From: Oleispira antarctica RB-8
GTDB taxonomy: Bacteria > Pseudomonadota > Gammaproteobacteria > Pseudomonadales > Oceanobacteraceae
NCBI GenBank assembly: GCA_000967895.1
Contig: FO203512.1
Location: 693,582 to 757,581, forward strand
DNA length: 64,000 nucleotides
Direction: 5' to 3'
Of this stretch, positions 18,406 to 27,211 are shown piece by piece. The notes under the pieces are model-generated. The model had not been told where the DNA came from. It saw nothing but the letters and a program-made list of their open reading frames with translations, and ran no database searches. Made by a program: the position numbers and the translations under genes. Numbering within the stretch: the first letter of the stretch is position 1; the number at the start of each line of letters is the position of its first letter.

Positions 18406-18455
18406 GGTCTATTTAATCTAATTTTTTAATATGTAGGGATCTGTTTCAATAGACC
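18406..18455. promoter_or_regulatory. Spaced inverted repeat in the azoR promoter region
   Basis: GGTCTATT (18406-18413) and its exact complement AATAGACC (18448-18455) flank an AT-rich segment of 34 bases about 50 bp upstream of azoR. The arrangement fits a pair of regulator half-sites around a promoter. The regulator is unknown; the adjacent LysR is a candidate. Confidence 0.35.
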
Positions 18456-18503
18456 CAACTTACAAACAAACAGATTCCACAAACATATTTAAAGGTGAGA
18501 CAT

Positions 18504-19103
18504 ATGAGCAAATTACTTCAAATCAATAGCAGCCTTTTCACTCCAGAAGGTCAATCAACTCACTTGGCTGATTTATTCGTAGCGGATTACAGCAAGAAAA
18601 ACCCAGGCACAGAGGTTCAGAAACTGGATTTATCGGCCAATCCACTTCCACACTTAGATGGCGAACGCTTCACAGCATTCACTACACCCGCAGATGAGCG
18701 TTCAGACAGCCAAAAAGCAATTGTTGCCGAGTCTGATAAATTAATTGCAGATCTACGTGAAGCCTCAGCAGTAGTGTTTGCATTACCAATGTATAACTTT
18801 GGTATTCCATCGGTGCTTAAAGCGTATATCGATCATATTGCTCGTGCAGGTGAAACGTTTAAGTACACAGAAAATGGCCCAGTTGGACTGTTAGAAGATA
18901 AGCCAGTGTATATCTTTGCAGCGCGTGGTGGGTCTTACTTAGGCACAGATAAAGATACTCAAACGGGCTATATGAAAACGTTTTTAGCCTTTATCGGTTT
19001 AACCAACGTGCAGTTTGTTTATGCAGAAGGTTTGAACCTAGGTGAAGATTCTAAAGCCGAATCGTTAAAGAACGCACGTGAGCAAGTTTTGAAATTGGCT
19101 TAG
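18504..19103 (+). CDS. azoR: FMN-dependent NADH azoreductase
   Basis: A 199-residue flavodoxin-fold reductase that reduces quinones and azo compounds with NADH. MSKLLQINSSLF is the FMN-phosphate-binding start, and VFALPMYNFGIPSVLKAYIDHIARAGETF is the family core. The ATG at 18504 follows AAGGTGAG; a GTG at 18495 is less likely. The terminator at 19217-19252 probably ends the transcript. Confidence 0.92.
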   Translation: MSKLLQINSSLFTPEGQSTHLADLFVADYSKKNPGTEVQKLDLSANPLPHLDGERFTAFTTPADERSDSQKAIVAESDKLIADLREASAVVFALPMYNFGIPSVLKAYIDHIARAGETFKYTENGPVGLLEDKPVYIFAARGGSYLGTDKDTQTGYMKTFLAFIGLTNVQFVYAEGLNLGEDSKAESLKNAREQVLKLA

Positions 19104-19216
19104 TCGCTTTTGGTTTAATAGTGTGTGGTTTAGTTGAGTTATTGAAACGGCTTGAATAACTCATTTACAACGGTTATGAATTTGCATTGGCATTAGAAAG
19201 TATTTAAAAGTTATCG

Positions 19217-19252
19217 AAAAGCTTACTGGGAACAGGCTCAGTAAGCTTTTTT
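19217..19252 (+). terminator. Rho-independent terminator after azoR
   Basis: A 12-bp perfect stem, AAAAGCTTACTG (19217-19228) pairing with 19239-19250, a 10-base loop, and a T-run. Confidence 0.85.
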
Positions 19253-19287
19253 GCGTTTGGGCTGAGAACATTTATTGTAATATTTAT

Positions 19288-19419
19288 GTAGGTCAGGCTT
19301 CAGCCTGACAAGTGAGCACAGAAAATATCTCAAGTGGGTCGTGCTTTAGCGCGACTAATAACGACACGATGAATTAAAAGACATTGGCACAATGGGTGTT
19401 CGCCTAAAGACGAACCTAC
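19288..19419. repeat. REP-like composite palindromic repeat, long copy
   Basis: Three short hairpins in order: CAGGCTTCAGCCTG (in 19288-19309), GTCGTGCTTTAGCGCGAC (19338-19355) and GTTCGCCTAAAGACGAAC (19398-19415). The outermost GTAGGT and ACCTAC also pair. The same layout without the middle hairpin recurs at 32558-32631, so this is a dispersed intergenic repeat of the REP class. Confidence 0.75.
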
Positions 19420-19429
19420 CGTTGTTGGG

Positions 19430-19867
19430 TTAAATTGTAAAACAGTTACCTTCAGAATACTCTAATAATTTAAATCGAAATCCACCATAACCCGCTTGGA
19501 TAACTCTAAGCGTATCAACTGAATAGAGATGCATATAACCTTTAAGGCAAATAATGCTATTAGACGTATTCAGCAAGTGAGCCCAATTATTTTCTAAGTT
19601 ATCTCGATCATGATCTTCACTGTAAGGAATAATGAGACGATCTTCATATTCATGTATATATCCATGGACTGAAGAGGGCACGACCTTAAAACCAATGCAG
19701 TTACCATTGACGCAATCATAAGTTACAACAGTGCCATTAAGCGATATAGGCTCTTCAGCAATAATTGTTCTTAAATAAGACCCAAGATACAAAGCGCCGA
19801 TAAGCAGAATGGCGATGCAGATGATTGGCGTAAGTACGAACCAAAATCTTGTATTCAATAAATTCAT
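19430..19867 (-). CDS. Small membrane-anchored hypothetical protein
   Basis: About 145 residues from ATG 19867 (MNLLNTRFWF). One strong membrane segment (residues about 8-30, FVLTPIICIAILLIGALYL) precedes a soluble domain of about 110 residues with four cysteines (CVNGNC, CLKG and one near the C-terminus), suggesting a periplasmic disulfide-containing domain. I do not recognise the family. An IS66 element is inserted 18 bp upstream of the start, so its native promoter has been displaced. Confidence 0.55.
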   Translation of the reverse strand: MNLLNTRFWFVLTPIICIAILLIGALYLGSYLRTIIAEEPISLNGTVVTYDCVNGNCIGFKVVPSSVHGYIHEYEDRLIIPYSEDHDRDNLENNWAHLLNTSNSIICLKGYMHLYSVDTLRVIQAGYGGFRFKLLEYSEGNCFTI

Positions 19868-19877
19868 GCTAATGCTC

Positions 19878-19885
19878 GATTGTTT
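19878..19885. repeat. 8-bp target-site duplication, left copy (IS66 element 1)
   Basis: GATTGTTT precedes the element and recurs at 22313-22320, an 8-bp duplication as expected for IS66. Confidence 0.95.
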
Positions 19886-19965
19886 GTAAGCGATCAATAA
19901 ACCCCATCTAAAATCCTTTGATCATCCTTGACATACTGCCCTCAAACTTTAATCGAGGGTAGAAC

Positions 19966-20286
19966 ATGAAAAAACTAGAGCTCTGGCAGTCAATCATTAA
20001 TGAATGGAAATCAAGCGGGCAAACGAAGCAAGAATTCTTAAAACGAAAAAATATTAACCAAAGTACATTTTATTATTGGATCAAGAAAACCTCCACTAAG
20101 GATGCTGATGACAAAAAAGGAATTGATTCATTTATCGCGATACCTCGATCTAAACCATTGAACAAACTAAACACTGGCGAAGCTGAGATTTCTTTAGGTC
20201 GTGCAAAAATTAAAATGTCTGTCAGTGATACAGCTTCATTATTGATTTCACTACATCAGGCTGGGGTACTTCATGATCAGGCCTAG
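19966..20286 (+). CDS. tnpA: IS66 accessory protein TnpA
   Basis: A 106-residue protein with an N-terminal helix-turn-helix (ELWQSIINEWKSSGQTKQEFLKRKNINQSTFYYWIKK), the usual TnpA form of IS66 elements, probably a DNA-binding accessory to transposition. Its end overlaps tnpB by 14 bp. Intact. Confidence 0.9.
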   Translation: MKKLELWQSIINEWKSSGQTKQEFLKRKNINQSTFYYWIKKTSTKDADDKKGIDSFIAIPRSKPLNKLNTGEAEISLGRAKIKMSVSDTASLLISLHQAGVLHDQA

Positions 20287-20629
20287 TAAGTCCACACCCG
20301 CTTATTTATATTCGGGGGTTGTTGATATGCGTAAGTCCATTGACGGGCTTGCAGGCATTGTCGAAAACGAGCTAGAACTCAATCCTTTAGAACCAGCTCT
20401 ATTTGTCTTTTGCAATCGAGGCCGAGATAAAATCAAAATACTTTACTGGGAGAATAATGGCTTTGTACTTTGGTACAAACGCTTAGAAAAACAAAAATTC
20501 AAATGGTTAGATGATTTATCCACAAACCCATGCACAATTTCAGGGAGAGATTTAAATCGACTTTTAGATGGTTTAAATATCTTCACAGGCAAGCCTCACG
20601 AAGCATTATTTTATGAGGATATGAATTGA
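20273..20629 (+). CDS. tnpB: IS66 accessory protein TnpB (Orf2-like)
   Basis: A 118-residue protein with the family core YLYSGVVDMRKSIDGLAGIV, ALFVFCNRGRDKIKILYWENNGF and WYKRLEKQKFKW. It is required with TnpA and TnpC for IS66 transposition, though its exact role is unknown. It overlaps tnpA and lies 19 bp before tnpC. Confidence 0.93.
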   Translation: MIRPSKSTPAYLYSGVVDMRKSIDGLAGIVENELELNPLEPALFVFCNRGRDKIKILYWENNGFVLWYKRLEKQKFKWLDDLSTNPCTISGRDLNRLLDGLNIFTGKPHEALFYEDMN

Positions 20630-20648
20630 TTCTGGTATAATCCATGGC

Positions 20649-22289
20649 ATGAAAAAGACTCATTCCATGCGCACAAACTCGGCCAAAACCGCAGAGTTAC
20701 CAAATGATGTACAGGCATTAAAACAGCTTTTACTTAAGGTCGAAGAAAGTGCGCGTGCAGCAAATGAAAAATTAGCAGAACGTGAGGCAACGGTAACTAA
20801 GCAAAAAACACACATCCGTTATCTAGAAGAAATCGTCAAACTATTCAAAGCCAATAAGTTTGGTAAAAGCAGTGAGAAATCACCTGATCAAACGGAGCTA
20901 TTTGATGAAGTAGAAACCGAAGGCGGTGATAGCGAAGGGAGTTGGGTTGCTGAAGCGGTCGAAAGTGAAGAAAATTCTGAGCCAGAAACTGTACCAGCAA
21001 CCAAGGCTAAAGCAGGTCGCAAACCCATACCAAAAGAATACCCGCGTATCATCATCGAACACGATGTGCCTGAAGATGAGCAGCGCTGCTCATGCGGATG
21101 TGAAAAACAACACATAGGTGATGAAGTATCCGAACAGCTCGACATCGTTCCAGCGGTTATTCAAGTATTGCAACATCGCCGTAAAAAATACGTTTGCAAA
21201 AATTGTGAAGGCCAAATTCAAACAGCTAGCTTACCAGCGCAGCCCATTCCAAAAAGTAATGCAAGCCCTGGCTTGTTAGCCTACATTGCAACAGCAAAGT
21301 ATCAAGATGCCTTACCCTTATATCGAATTGAGAATATTTTATCGCGATTGAATATTCACTTGCCCAGAAACACCCAAGCCAATTGGATGATTAAAAGCAG
21401 TGAGTTGTTGCAGCCACTTTATAATTTATTGAATGATCAGCTTTTAGAAAGCGGCTATGTGCACATGGATGAAACGCCGGTACAGGTATTGAAAGAGCCA
21501 GGAAAAAAAGCAGAAAGTAAAAGCTATATGTGGGTCCGAAAAACGGGAGATCCTAATAAAAAAGAGTCGATAGTTTTATTTGATTACGCCAGCAGCCGAA
21601 AAGCGGATGTGGTGAAAACACTGCTGCCTGATTTTCAAGGGTACCTGCAAACCGATGATTACGCGGGCTATAATCATCTTGATACTATTAAAGGTGTTCA
21701 TCATCTAGGTTGCTTTGCGCACGCACGAAGAAAATTTGTTGAGGCGCAAAAAGTAGCACCCAGTAAAAAAGGGGCGACAAGTAAAGCTGACATGGCCGTG
21801 AGCCTCATCCAAAAACTGTATGCGATAGAAAACAAAATCAAAGACTTTAGTCCTGATAAACGATTGGCAACAAGGCAGAAGGAAAGTGCTCCTCAACTTG
21901 AAAAATTAAAGAGCTGGCTAGATAAATCATTAGTGACCACCTTACCGAAAGGGAAAACAGGCATGGCTCTGAGTTATTTAGCGAAGAACTGGAATAAGCT
22001 CACTCTTTATGTAGAAGATGAACGTTTGAATATCGACAATAATACCGTCGAAAATGCGATTCGCCCTTTCGCAATAGGGAGAAAAAATTGGATGTTCAGC
22101 AACAGCCAGAAAGGCGCTAAAGCGAGTGCGATGCTTTACAGCATAATCGAGACAGCTAAATCAAATGATCTGAATCCGCACGCTTATTTACAGCTGTTGT
22201 TTACTAAGATGCCTCAGGTGAAAAGTATTGAGGAATACGAGCAGCTGCTGCCATGGAATGCTAAAGAGTTACTTGCCAAAAAAGTCTAG
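20649..22289 (+). CDS. tnpC: IS66 transposase TnpC
   Basis: A 546-residue DDE transposase. An N-terminal coiled-coil region is followed by a zinc-finger-like cysteine cluster (CSCGCEK, then CKNC near residues 150-180) and the catalytic core: HMDETPVQVL, TDDYAGYN and NNTVENAIRPFAIGRKNW. It is full length with no frame break. Confidence 0.95.
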   Translation: MKKTHSMRTNSAKTAELPNDVQALKQLLLKVEESARAANEKLAEREATVTKQKTHIRYLEEIVKLFKANKFGKSSEKSPDQTELFDEVETEGGDSEGSWVAEAVESEENSEPETVPATKAKAGRKPIPKEYPRIIIEHDVPEDEQRCSCGCEKQHIGDEVSEQLDIVPAVIQVLQHRRKKYVCKNCEGQIQTASLPAQPIPKSNASPGLLAYIATAKYQDALPLYRIENILSRLNIHLPRNTQANWMIKSSELLQPLYNLLNDQLLESGYVHMDETPVQVLKEPGKKAESKSYMWVRKTGDPNKKESIVLFDYASSRKADVVKTLLPDFQGYLQTDDYAGYNHLDTIKGVHHLGCFAHARRKFVEAQKVAPSKKGATSKADMAVSLIQKLYAIENKIKDFSPDKRLATRQKESAPQLEKLKSWLDKSLVTTLPKGKTGMALSYLAKNWNKLTLYVEDERLNIDNNTVENAIRPFAIGRKNWMFSNSQKGAKASAMLYSIIETAKSNDLNPHAYLQLLFTKMPQVKSIEEYEQLLPWNAKELLAKKV

Positions 22290-22370
22290 GGTGTGGTTTG
22301 TTGAGCGCTTACGATTGTTTTCAGTAAAAACACATTTACTATAAGCTGATTTATTATCAAGGAATATAGA

Positions 22371-23264
22371 ATGGATTCTGCATTCGAGACACGTACACTG
22401 GCATTAACTTTTGATTTAATTACCGACAAAGTACCACCCCGTGTTGGTAAAGCTGCAGACATATTATGGAACGATGTCTTAATCTCTCAGAAATTTCATG
22501 CCGAAGTAACCCAAAGGATTCTTAACTCTCTTAAAAAAGAATATGGATTAATCAGCAAAGAATTTTACAATAGTAACAAAAAAGAAATACATAGTATTAT
22601 TTCAAAATCTGCTGGTCAATTTGCAGAGAATAGTTATGCGGGGGTAGAGATAAAAGATTTAGGCTCTGAATTAGAAGGGAGTTTGAAAGAGATTGAAAAT
22701 CATTTTAATCATTCAAAAGCAGGTATTTGGATAGATGAGGCCGGTAAATCAGTTACCATTATTACATCGGTAGTAATGGTTGGCGCTTATGGTATTTACT
22801 CTTTTAGAAATGCTAAGTTAATGCAACATGTTGTTAATACAGCAAGCCTACTTGGATTAGCCAATAAATCCTTCCATATCGGTGGTATTAAGATCAATGG
22901 CGCAATCAGTGATTATTCGGTAAGTAAAAGTACGACAAAGCTGAATGCTTCGGCTGTTGGCCAGTGGAAATCAATTCAGCTAAAAGCAAAAAGTAATGGT
23001 ATTGTGAATTTCAATACAGGACAGATCATGGATGCCTCGGCGAGTGTGGATGTTAGTTATCAAATAAATGATAGGGTACTGCTGGGTGGTGGAATAAGCT
23101 CATCTTTCATACCAAAAACAGAAAGAAAAATTGAAAACTCAGTCTATTTTAAAGCAAAAATAACTAGCGGAGCCCATAGTCTTTTACTAAGTTGTTCAGT
23201 TACGGACAAATCGAATAGCCCTACTAATAAGGAGTGCTCTGCCAGTGCAAGCATCAAATTTTAA
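22371..23264 (+). CDS. Unrecognised protein with a central membrane segment
   Basis: A 297-residue protein that I do not recognise. Residues 1-125 are charged and helical. A hydrophobic segment near 127-145 (VTIITSVVMVGAYGIYSF) follows. The C-terminal 130 residues alternate polar and hydrophobic residues in a beta-rich pattern (ASASVDVSYQINDRVLLGGGIS). No signal peptide is seen. It stops five bases before the Sel1-repeat start and is likely cotranscribed with that gene. The upstream region is partly IS66 end, so its promoter context has also changed. Confidence 0.6.
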   Translation: MDSAFETRTLALTFDLITDKVPPRVGKAADILWNDVLISQKFHAEVTQRILNSLKKEYGLISKEFYNSNKKEIHSIISKSAGQFAENSYAGVEIKDLGSELEGSLKEIENHFNHSKAGIWIDEAGKSVTIITSVVMVGAYGIYSFRNAKLMQHVVNTASLLGLANKSFHIGGIKINGAISDYSVSKSTTKLNASAVGQWKSIQLKAKSNGIVNFNTGQIMDASASVDVSYQINDRVLLGGGISSSFIPKTERKIENSVYFKAKITSGAHSLLLSCSVTDKSNSPTNKECSASASIKF

Positions 23265-23268
23265 CAAC

Positions 23269-24270
23269 ATGAAACAAATCCAAGTTCTCTTATTGTTACT
23301 GCTATTAAGTTTTAACCTTACAGTAGATGCAACAGAGCTAACCCTTGCTGAGCGGTTTAAGGCAGCAGAATTATTAGAAACCTCTGATCCTGTTGCAGCC
23401 CTACCTCTCTATCAAGAACTGGTCGAACAAGACTATACAGAGGCCAAAGTAAGACTCGCGGCTCTCCTCTCTGCTGGACTAAGCGATAAAGGAACAGAAG
23501 AAGAAAACTTTCACCAAAGCATAAAGCTACTGCATGAAGCGGCTAACGAAGGCAGTATCAAAGCCTATTACGGCCTATATGTAATGAATCATGGTGCTGC
23601 CAGCTTAACTCCTGATTCTGACGTAGCATTAAGCTGGTTAATTAAGGCAGCAGAAGCAGGGGAACCTAGGGGGCAAAGCCAACTTGGGTATTTTTATGAT
23701 AAGGGCGTCATTGTTAAACAAGATATTAAAAAAGCTATCTATTGGTACAAGGAAGCCATAAAAAATAACTCAAATTCAGCAAGGTATAATCTTGCCAGTG
23801 TTTATTTGGACGGCCAAAGCAATACTCCTCAAAAAATAAAAGAAGCAACTTCCTTATATTTGGTCGCTGCAAAGCAAGGTGATGATGACTCCAAAGTTGC
23901 TCTCGGTGGTATTTATTATAGCGATAAATACGGTCAAAAAAATGAACAGCAAGCATTCTATTGGCTCAATGCTGCTGCATCAAATGGCAACTCATATGGT
24001 AAAACAGGTTTAGCAAGTTGCTATCGTTATGGCGTAGGCACTGATATAGATTATAAAAAAGCGTTAAACCTGTATCAATACTCTGCTGATTTTAACAATG
24101 ATCCAACTTCCCGCTACCGACTTGCCGAAATGCATATGCTTGGCTTGGGTACAAAAGTTGATCTAAAGAAAGCCCGTGAGATTTTTTTACAACTAGGTAA
24201 CGATGGGTATCCTGATGGCACAACGGCTGTTGCACAGGTTGATAAGCTGATTGCCGAGAAGGCTGATTAA
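23269..24270 (+). CDS. Secreted Sel1-like repeat protein
   Basis: About 333 residues from ATG 23269 (a GTG at 23245 would overlap the previous gene). The signal peptide MKQIQVLLLLLLLSFNLTVDA is cut near residue 21. The rest is Sel1-type helical repeats of about 36 residues, for example ALSWLIKAAEAGEPRGQSQLGYFYDKG, AIYWYKEAIKNN, and AFYWLNAAASNGNSYGKTGLASCY. Such proteins act as periplasmic binding scaffolds; some are immunity partners of toxins. Its coupling to the preceding unknown gene is the only functional hint. Confidence 0.8.
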   Translation: MKQIQVLLLLLLLSFNLTVDATELTLAERFKAAELLETSDPVAALPLYQELVEQDYTEAKVRLAALLSAGLSDKGTEEENFHQSIKLLHEAANEGSIKAYYGLYVMNHGAASLTPDSDVALSWLIKAAEAGEPRGQSQLGYFYDKGVIVKQDIKKAIYWYKEAIKNNSNSARYNLASVYLDGQSNTPQKIKEATSLYLVAAKQGDDDSKVALGGIYYSDKYGQKNEQQAFYWLNAAASNGNSYGKTGLASCYRYGVGTDIDYKKALNLYQYSADFNNDPTSRYRLAEMHMLGLGTKVDLKKAREIFLQLGNDGYPDGTTAVAQVDKLIAEKAD

Positions 24271-24417
24271 TAAATTTAGTTTGGGTTCCCTGTATGAGTA
24301 TTTAGCGATATATGGCCATAGCTCTGAGCTTAACCCTAATCTTCTGCCAAGTTTTAAGGCTGGTCATTCGATCAGCCTCTTTCAAGTAGCCTTTTATAGC
24401 ACCAAAATAACAGCACG

Positions 24418-25266
24418 TTATTCCAAATCCTTTAAAGCCACTCCGTTCTTATTTTTCCAGCTTATTAAACCGTTAGAAGAACCACCACGAATAATAGCAG
24501 CGGCGGCGCTAGGGCTAGAAAACTCATAGTCTTTTGTGAATACTAAGTGATCGTCATTCAGTACCAATAAGCCATCTTTCAAATACTGCTCACGTTTTTT
24601 CTTAATACGATTAGAAGATGCTCTATCTATTGCAACGGCTTGCGAGTCTTTGAATACCACAAAGCCATTAGCGGTGCGTTTACCTTTAGCGGTAAAGCCT
24701 TTAATAGAGCAGGTTAAAACGCTCTCTGAGTTATTTATATTTAAAGGGTCATCATTGCTCTCGATTATCTTAAATGCGTCTACAGCATTGCCCAGTGAAA
24801 GCAGAGGCAGTAGTTGTAATACTTTTTCTAAAAAGACATCCATCTCTGCCTGATCAGATTCAGGTAGCTTGGCTCCACTACTGGCATTATTTAATACCTG
24901 AACTGCATTAGAATGATTAGCCCGTACTATAAGCGCACCTTCCAAATAGCGTATGTGGGCTTTAGTTAGATTTTCATCTTTGCTAACAAATGCAGCGACT
25001 TGGTTCCATTCACGTTTATCGTGCTGCTTTAGACGCTTAACCACTGATTCAGCTTCACCAATATAAAGCGTGGGCATATCCGTTTCGGCATCGACTCCTG
25101 TGAGAAAGTAAATCCCCGGGCTAAGCAGTTCTTCACGTTGCAATAGCTTGGTTAATTCAGAATGTGGGCCTGCAATGGCTTTGCCTGTCCAGTTGGATAT
25201 TTCCGCCGTGCGAATGCCTGCGGGTTTGCCGTCGGTTAGGAATAGTTTAATAGTGGCGGGTTGCAT
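24418..25266 (-). CDS. GIY-YIG nuclease-like protein with DUF4357, copy A
   Basis: About 282 residues from MQPATIK (25266). The GIY motif is G51-I-Y and the YIG motif is near 68-70 (LYIGEAESVVKRLKQHD); the conserved Glu is in YLEGALI. The C-terminal part resembles DUF4357 (SPSAAAAIIRGGSSNGLISWKNKNG). Such genes occur beside type I R-M loci and may be nucleases or defence accessories. It is the last gene of locus A, 154 bp after hsdS. A near-identical copy lies at 37529-39755. Confidence 0.85.
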   Translation of the reverse strand: MQPATIKLFLTDGKPAGIRTAEISNWTGKAIAGPHSELTKLLQREELLSPGIYFLTGVDAETDMPTLYIGEAESVVKRLKQHDKREWNQVAAFVSKDENLTKAHIRYLEGALIVRANHSNAVQVLNNASSGAKLPESDQAEMDVFLEKVLQLLPLLSLGNAVDAFKIIESNDDPLNINNSESVLTCSIKGFTAKGKRTANGFVVFKDSQAVAIDRASSNRIKKKREQYLKDGLLVLNDDHLVFTKDYEFSSPSAAAAIIRGGSSNGLISWKNKNGVALKDLE

Positions 25267-25420
25267 AGAGTTGTTTCTTCCTTGAATACAGAATGTGCCA
25301 TTCAATTAGCAGGCCGTTAGCAGAGTAAAATTCATGTTTATGAACCATACATTAAGCCTTAGTCTTTTATTTAACGATTTGATGTTAAAAAAATAACTAA
25401 GGCTTAGGCATAACATTACC

Positions 25421-27211
25421 TTATGAGTTTAGGGCTTGTTCGGCCATGGCATCGGCTAGGTGAAGTTGGGTTGTTTGGGATTTTTGTAAGCGAACCTTTA
25501 ATTCGTCACACAAAGCCATTAGCTCGTCGACTTTTTTAATAATTAGAAACTGTTCATTATTTGGCGCTAAAGGTATTGGTGCTGATTTAAGCTTATCCTG
25601 CGAAATATTCATCTGACTTTCTGCCATACCTGATTTTGTTGATTCAAGATATTCAGCAGTCGCACCTGCATTTAAACAGAGTGACAAGTAACGCTCACTC
25701 ATACCCATTTCAACTAAATGAAAGCGAATGATTTTATCTGAAATCATCAATTTTGGCCGAGTATTTTGAACTAAGCAAGAAACCCCAACACGATTTTTTG
25801 GACCTGCACGCGTTATTAATATGTCACCTACTTTAACTTCATATTGAGAGCGAGGTTCTTTATTCGCAGCTAAAACTTTATTCTCAAATTCACGGTACTC
25901 CATCGATTGAACTGCTGTCGTTTTAAGCACACCCCAGATATCATCAGACGGCGATGGTTCTGGAGGACAAGCTGGGCTCCACCCTGCATCCATGATCGTT
26001 ATTAAGCTTTGTAAGCTACACCACTCCCAACCCTTCGGCAGCTCAAACGGTTTTTCATCTTCGCTAATCGGTGGCAGTGGCTTTTGCTTTTTAATCACCT
26101 TATCTTTTATCAGTTGCTCTTTTTCAGCGGCGATTTTTTCTAGCAGTACGCTTGCGGGTTCGTCATTCGGGTCTTGTGGTACTAACTTACCCATGACGGC
26201 GAGTTGTAGGATGGTTTGCTTTAGCTGGTCGATGCTGTGTTCTGTAGTGAACAGTACGTCGAAGTGTTGTGCTATGCGTTCCCATGCTGGGTCAAAGCTG
26301 TTTTGGTCTGCGTTTAATAGCGTGTTAAGTAGGGTTTCTACTAGGGTCTGGTGTGCAGTCAGACTTGATTCGGTTTGTTGTTCTAGCTGGTCACACAAAG
26401 TCATTAGCTCGTTGACTTTGGTGACGATGCGGTGTTGTTCGGCTACAGGAGCGAGAGCAATAGAGGTTTCTTTAATAGAATTTAACGAAAGTTTAGGCTG
26501 AGCCATTTGATTCATAGATTCTTTAAATTGGGCTTGGACATATTTTGAACTAAGTAAATAGGTCAAATACACTTTATCTATTCCCTTAAAGACAAGCTTT
26601 GCAGAGTTCTCAGTTAAGTTCATTCCATCTAATTCATCAGGAATTGTTCCTGCTGCACCAATTGTTCCCGCTATAGTTACATACACATCTTCTTTGTTAA
26701 TAACATACTTCGAAATTTGCTCGAACACATCATTACTAATGAACTTTAAACCATCAATATCTACAGACATGTTTTTCATATCTGTAACCCTTATATAAGC
26801 ATACTCAGTTCTTTCATCTTGCAATGTATAGCCCTTCGGAACTCTCTTCCCACCTAGTACATGTGCAATATTCCCAATGCATACCCAAGACCATGTTTTA
26901 GGGATTTCAAACAATCGATTAGATTCAAAGAAAGCTTTGTCTTTTCTGATTCGCCTATCATTAGCAATAAGATTTTTTTCTTCAAAAACTTTTTCCAATA
27001 ATACACTAGCAGGTTCATCATTCGGGTCTTGTGGCACTAATAGCCCACGCACGGCTAATTCTAAAATCAGTTCACGCAGTTTTTTAATGCCGTACAGTTC
27101 TATTTTCTTACTGCTGCCACGGCCTTGTGAACCGCGTTTTTTAATGGCCGATGTCCAAATATCTATGTTTTCTGTAATCAGTTGTTCGGCAGGTGAGTTT
27201 GATGCGGCCAT
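25421..27211 (-). CDS. hsdS: Type I restriction-modification specificity subunit HsdS (locus A)
   Basis: A 596-residue DNA-recognition subunit with two target-recognition domains. Each half starts with a conserved block: LRELILELAVRGLLVPQDPNDEPASVLLEK near residue 47 and LKQTILQLAVMGKLVPQDPNDEPASVLLEK near 336; helical spacers include VDELMALCDELK at the C-terminus. The near-identity of the two blocks at DNA level makes domain swapping plausible. The start overlaps the RhuM-Fic stop. With HsdM it directs methylation and, with HsdR, cleavage, but HsdM here carries an amber stop. Confidence 0.92.
   Translation of the reverse strand: MAASNSPAEQLITENIDIWTSAIKKRGSQGRGSSKKIELYGIKKLRELILELAVRGLLVPQDPNDEPASVLLEKVFEEKNLIANDRRIRKDKAFFESNRLFEIPKTWSWVCIGNIAHVLGGKRVPKGYTLQDERTEYAYIRVTDMKNMSVDIDGLKFISNDVFEQISKYVINKEDVYVTIAGTIGAAGTIPDELDGMNLTENSAKLVFKGIDKVYLTYLLSSKYVQAQFKESMNQMAQPKLSLNSIKETSIALAPVAEQHRIVTKVNELMTLCDQLEQQTESSLTAHQTLVETLLNTLLNADQNSFDPAWERIAQHFDVLFTTEHSIDQLKQTILQLAVMGKLVPQDPNDEPASVLLEKIAAEKEQLIKDKVIKKQKPLPPISEDEKPFELPKGWEWCSLQSLITIMDAGWSPACPPEPSPSDDIWGVLKTTAVQSMEYREFENKVLAANKEPRSQYEVKVGDILITRAGPKNRVGVSCLVQNTRPKLMISDKIIRFHLVEMGMSERYLSLCLNAGATAEYLESTKSGMAESQMNISQDKLKSAPIPLAPNNEQFLIIKKVDELMALCDELKVRLQKSQTTQLHLADAMAEQALNS

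Larger units (their letters stand above)
19886..22312 (+). mobile_element. IS66-family insertion sequence, element 1
   Basis: A 2427-bp element with terminal inverted repeats beginning GTAAGCG (left 19886; right end complement at 22312), continuing with TCAA and AAACC blocks. It encodes the usual tnpA-tnpB-tnpC set in order, all intact, and is flanked by a perfect 8-bp target duplication. Confidence 0.96.

Noticed and set aside
22313-24418. A third att site to the left of locus A, which would make locus A a second island in tandem
   Set aside because: I found no copy of the GGCGGTGGGAATTGAA core in this interval.
24251-24529. Plus-strand frame overlapping the 3' end of the GIY-YIG gene
   Set aside because: It is antisense to a convincing gene, and its residues match no family.
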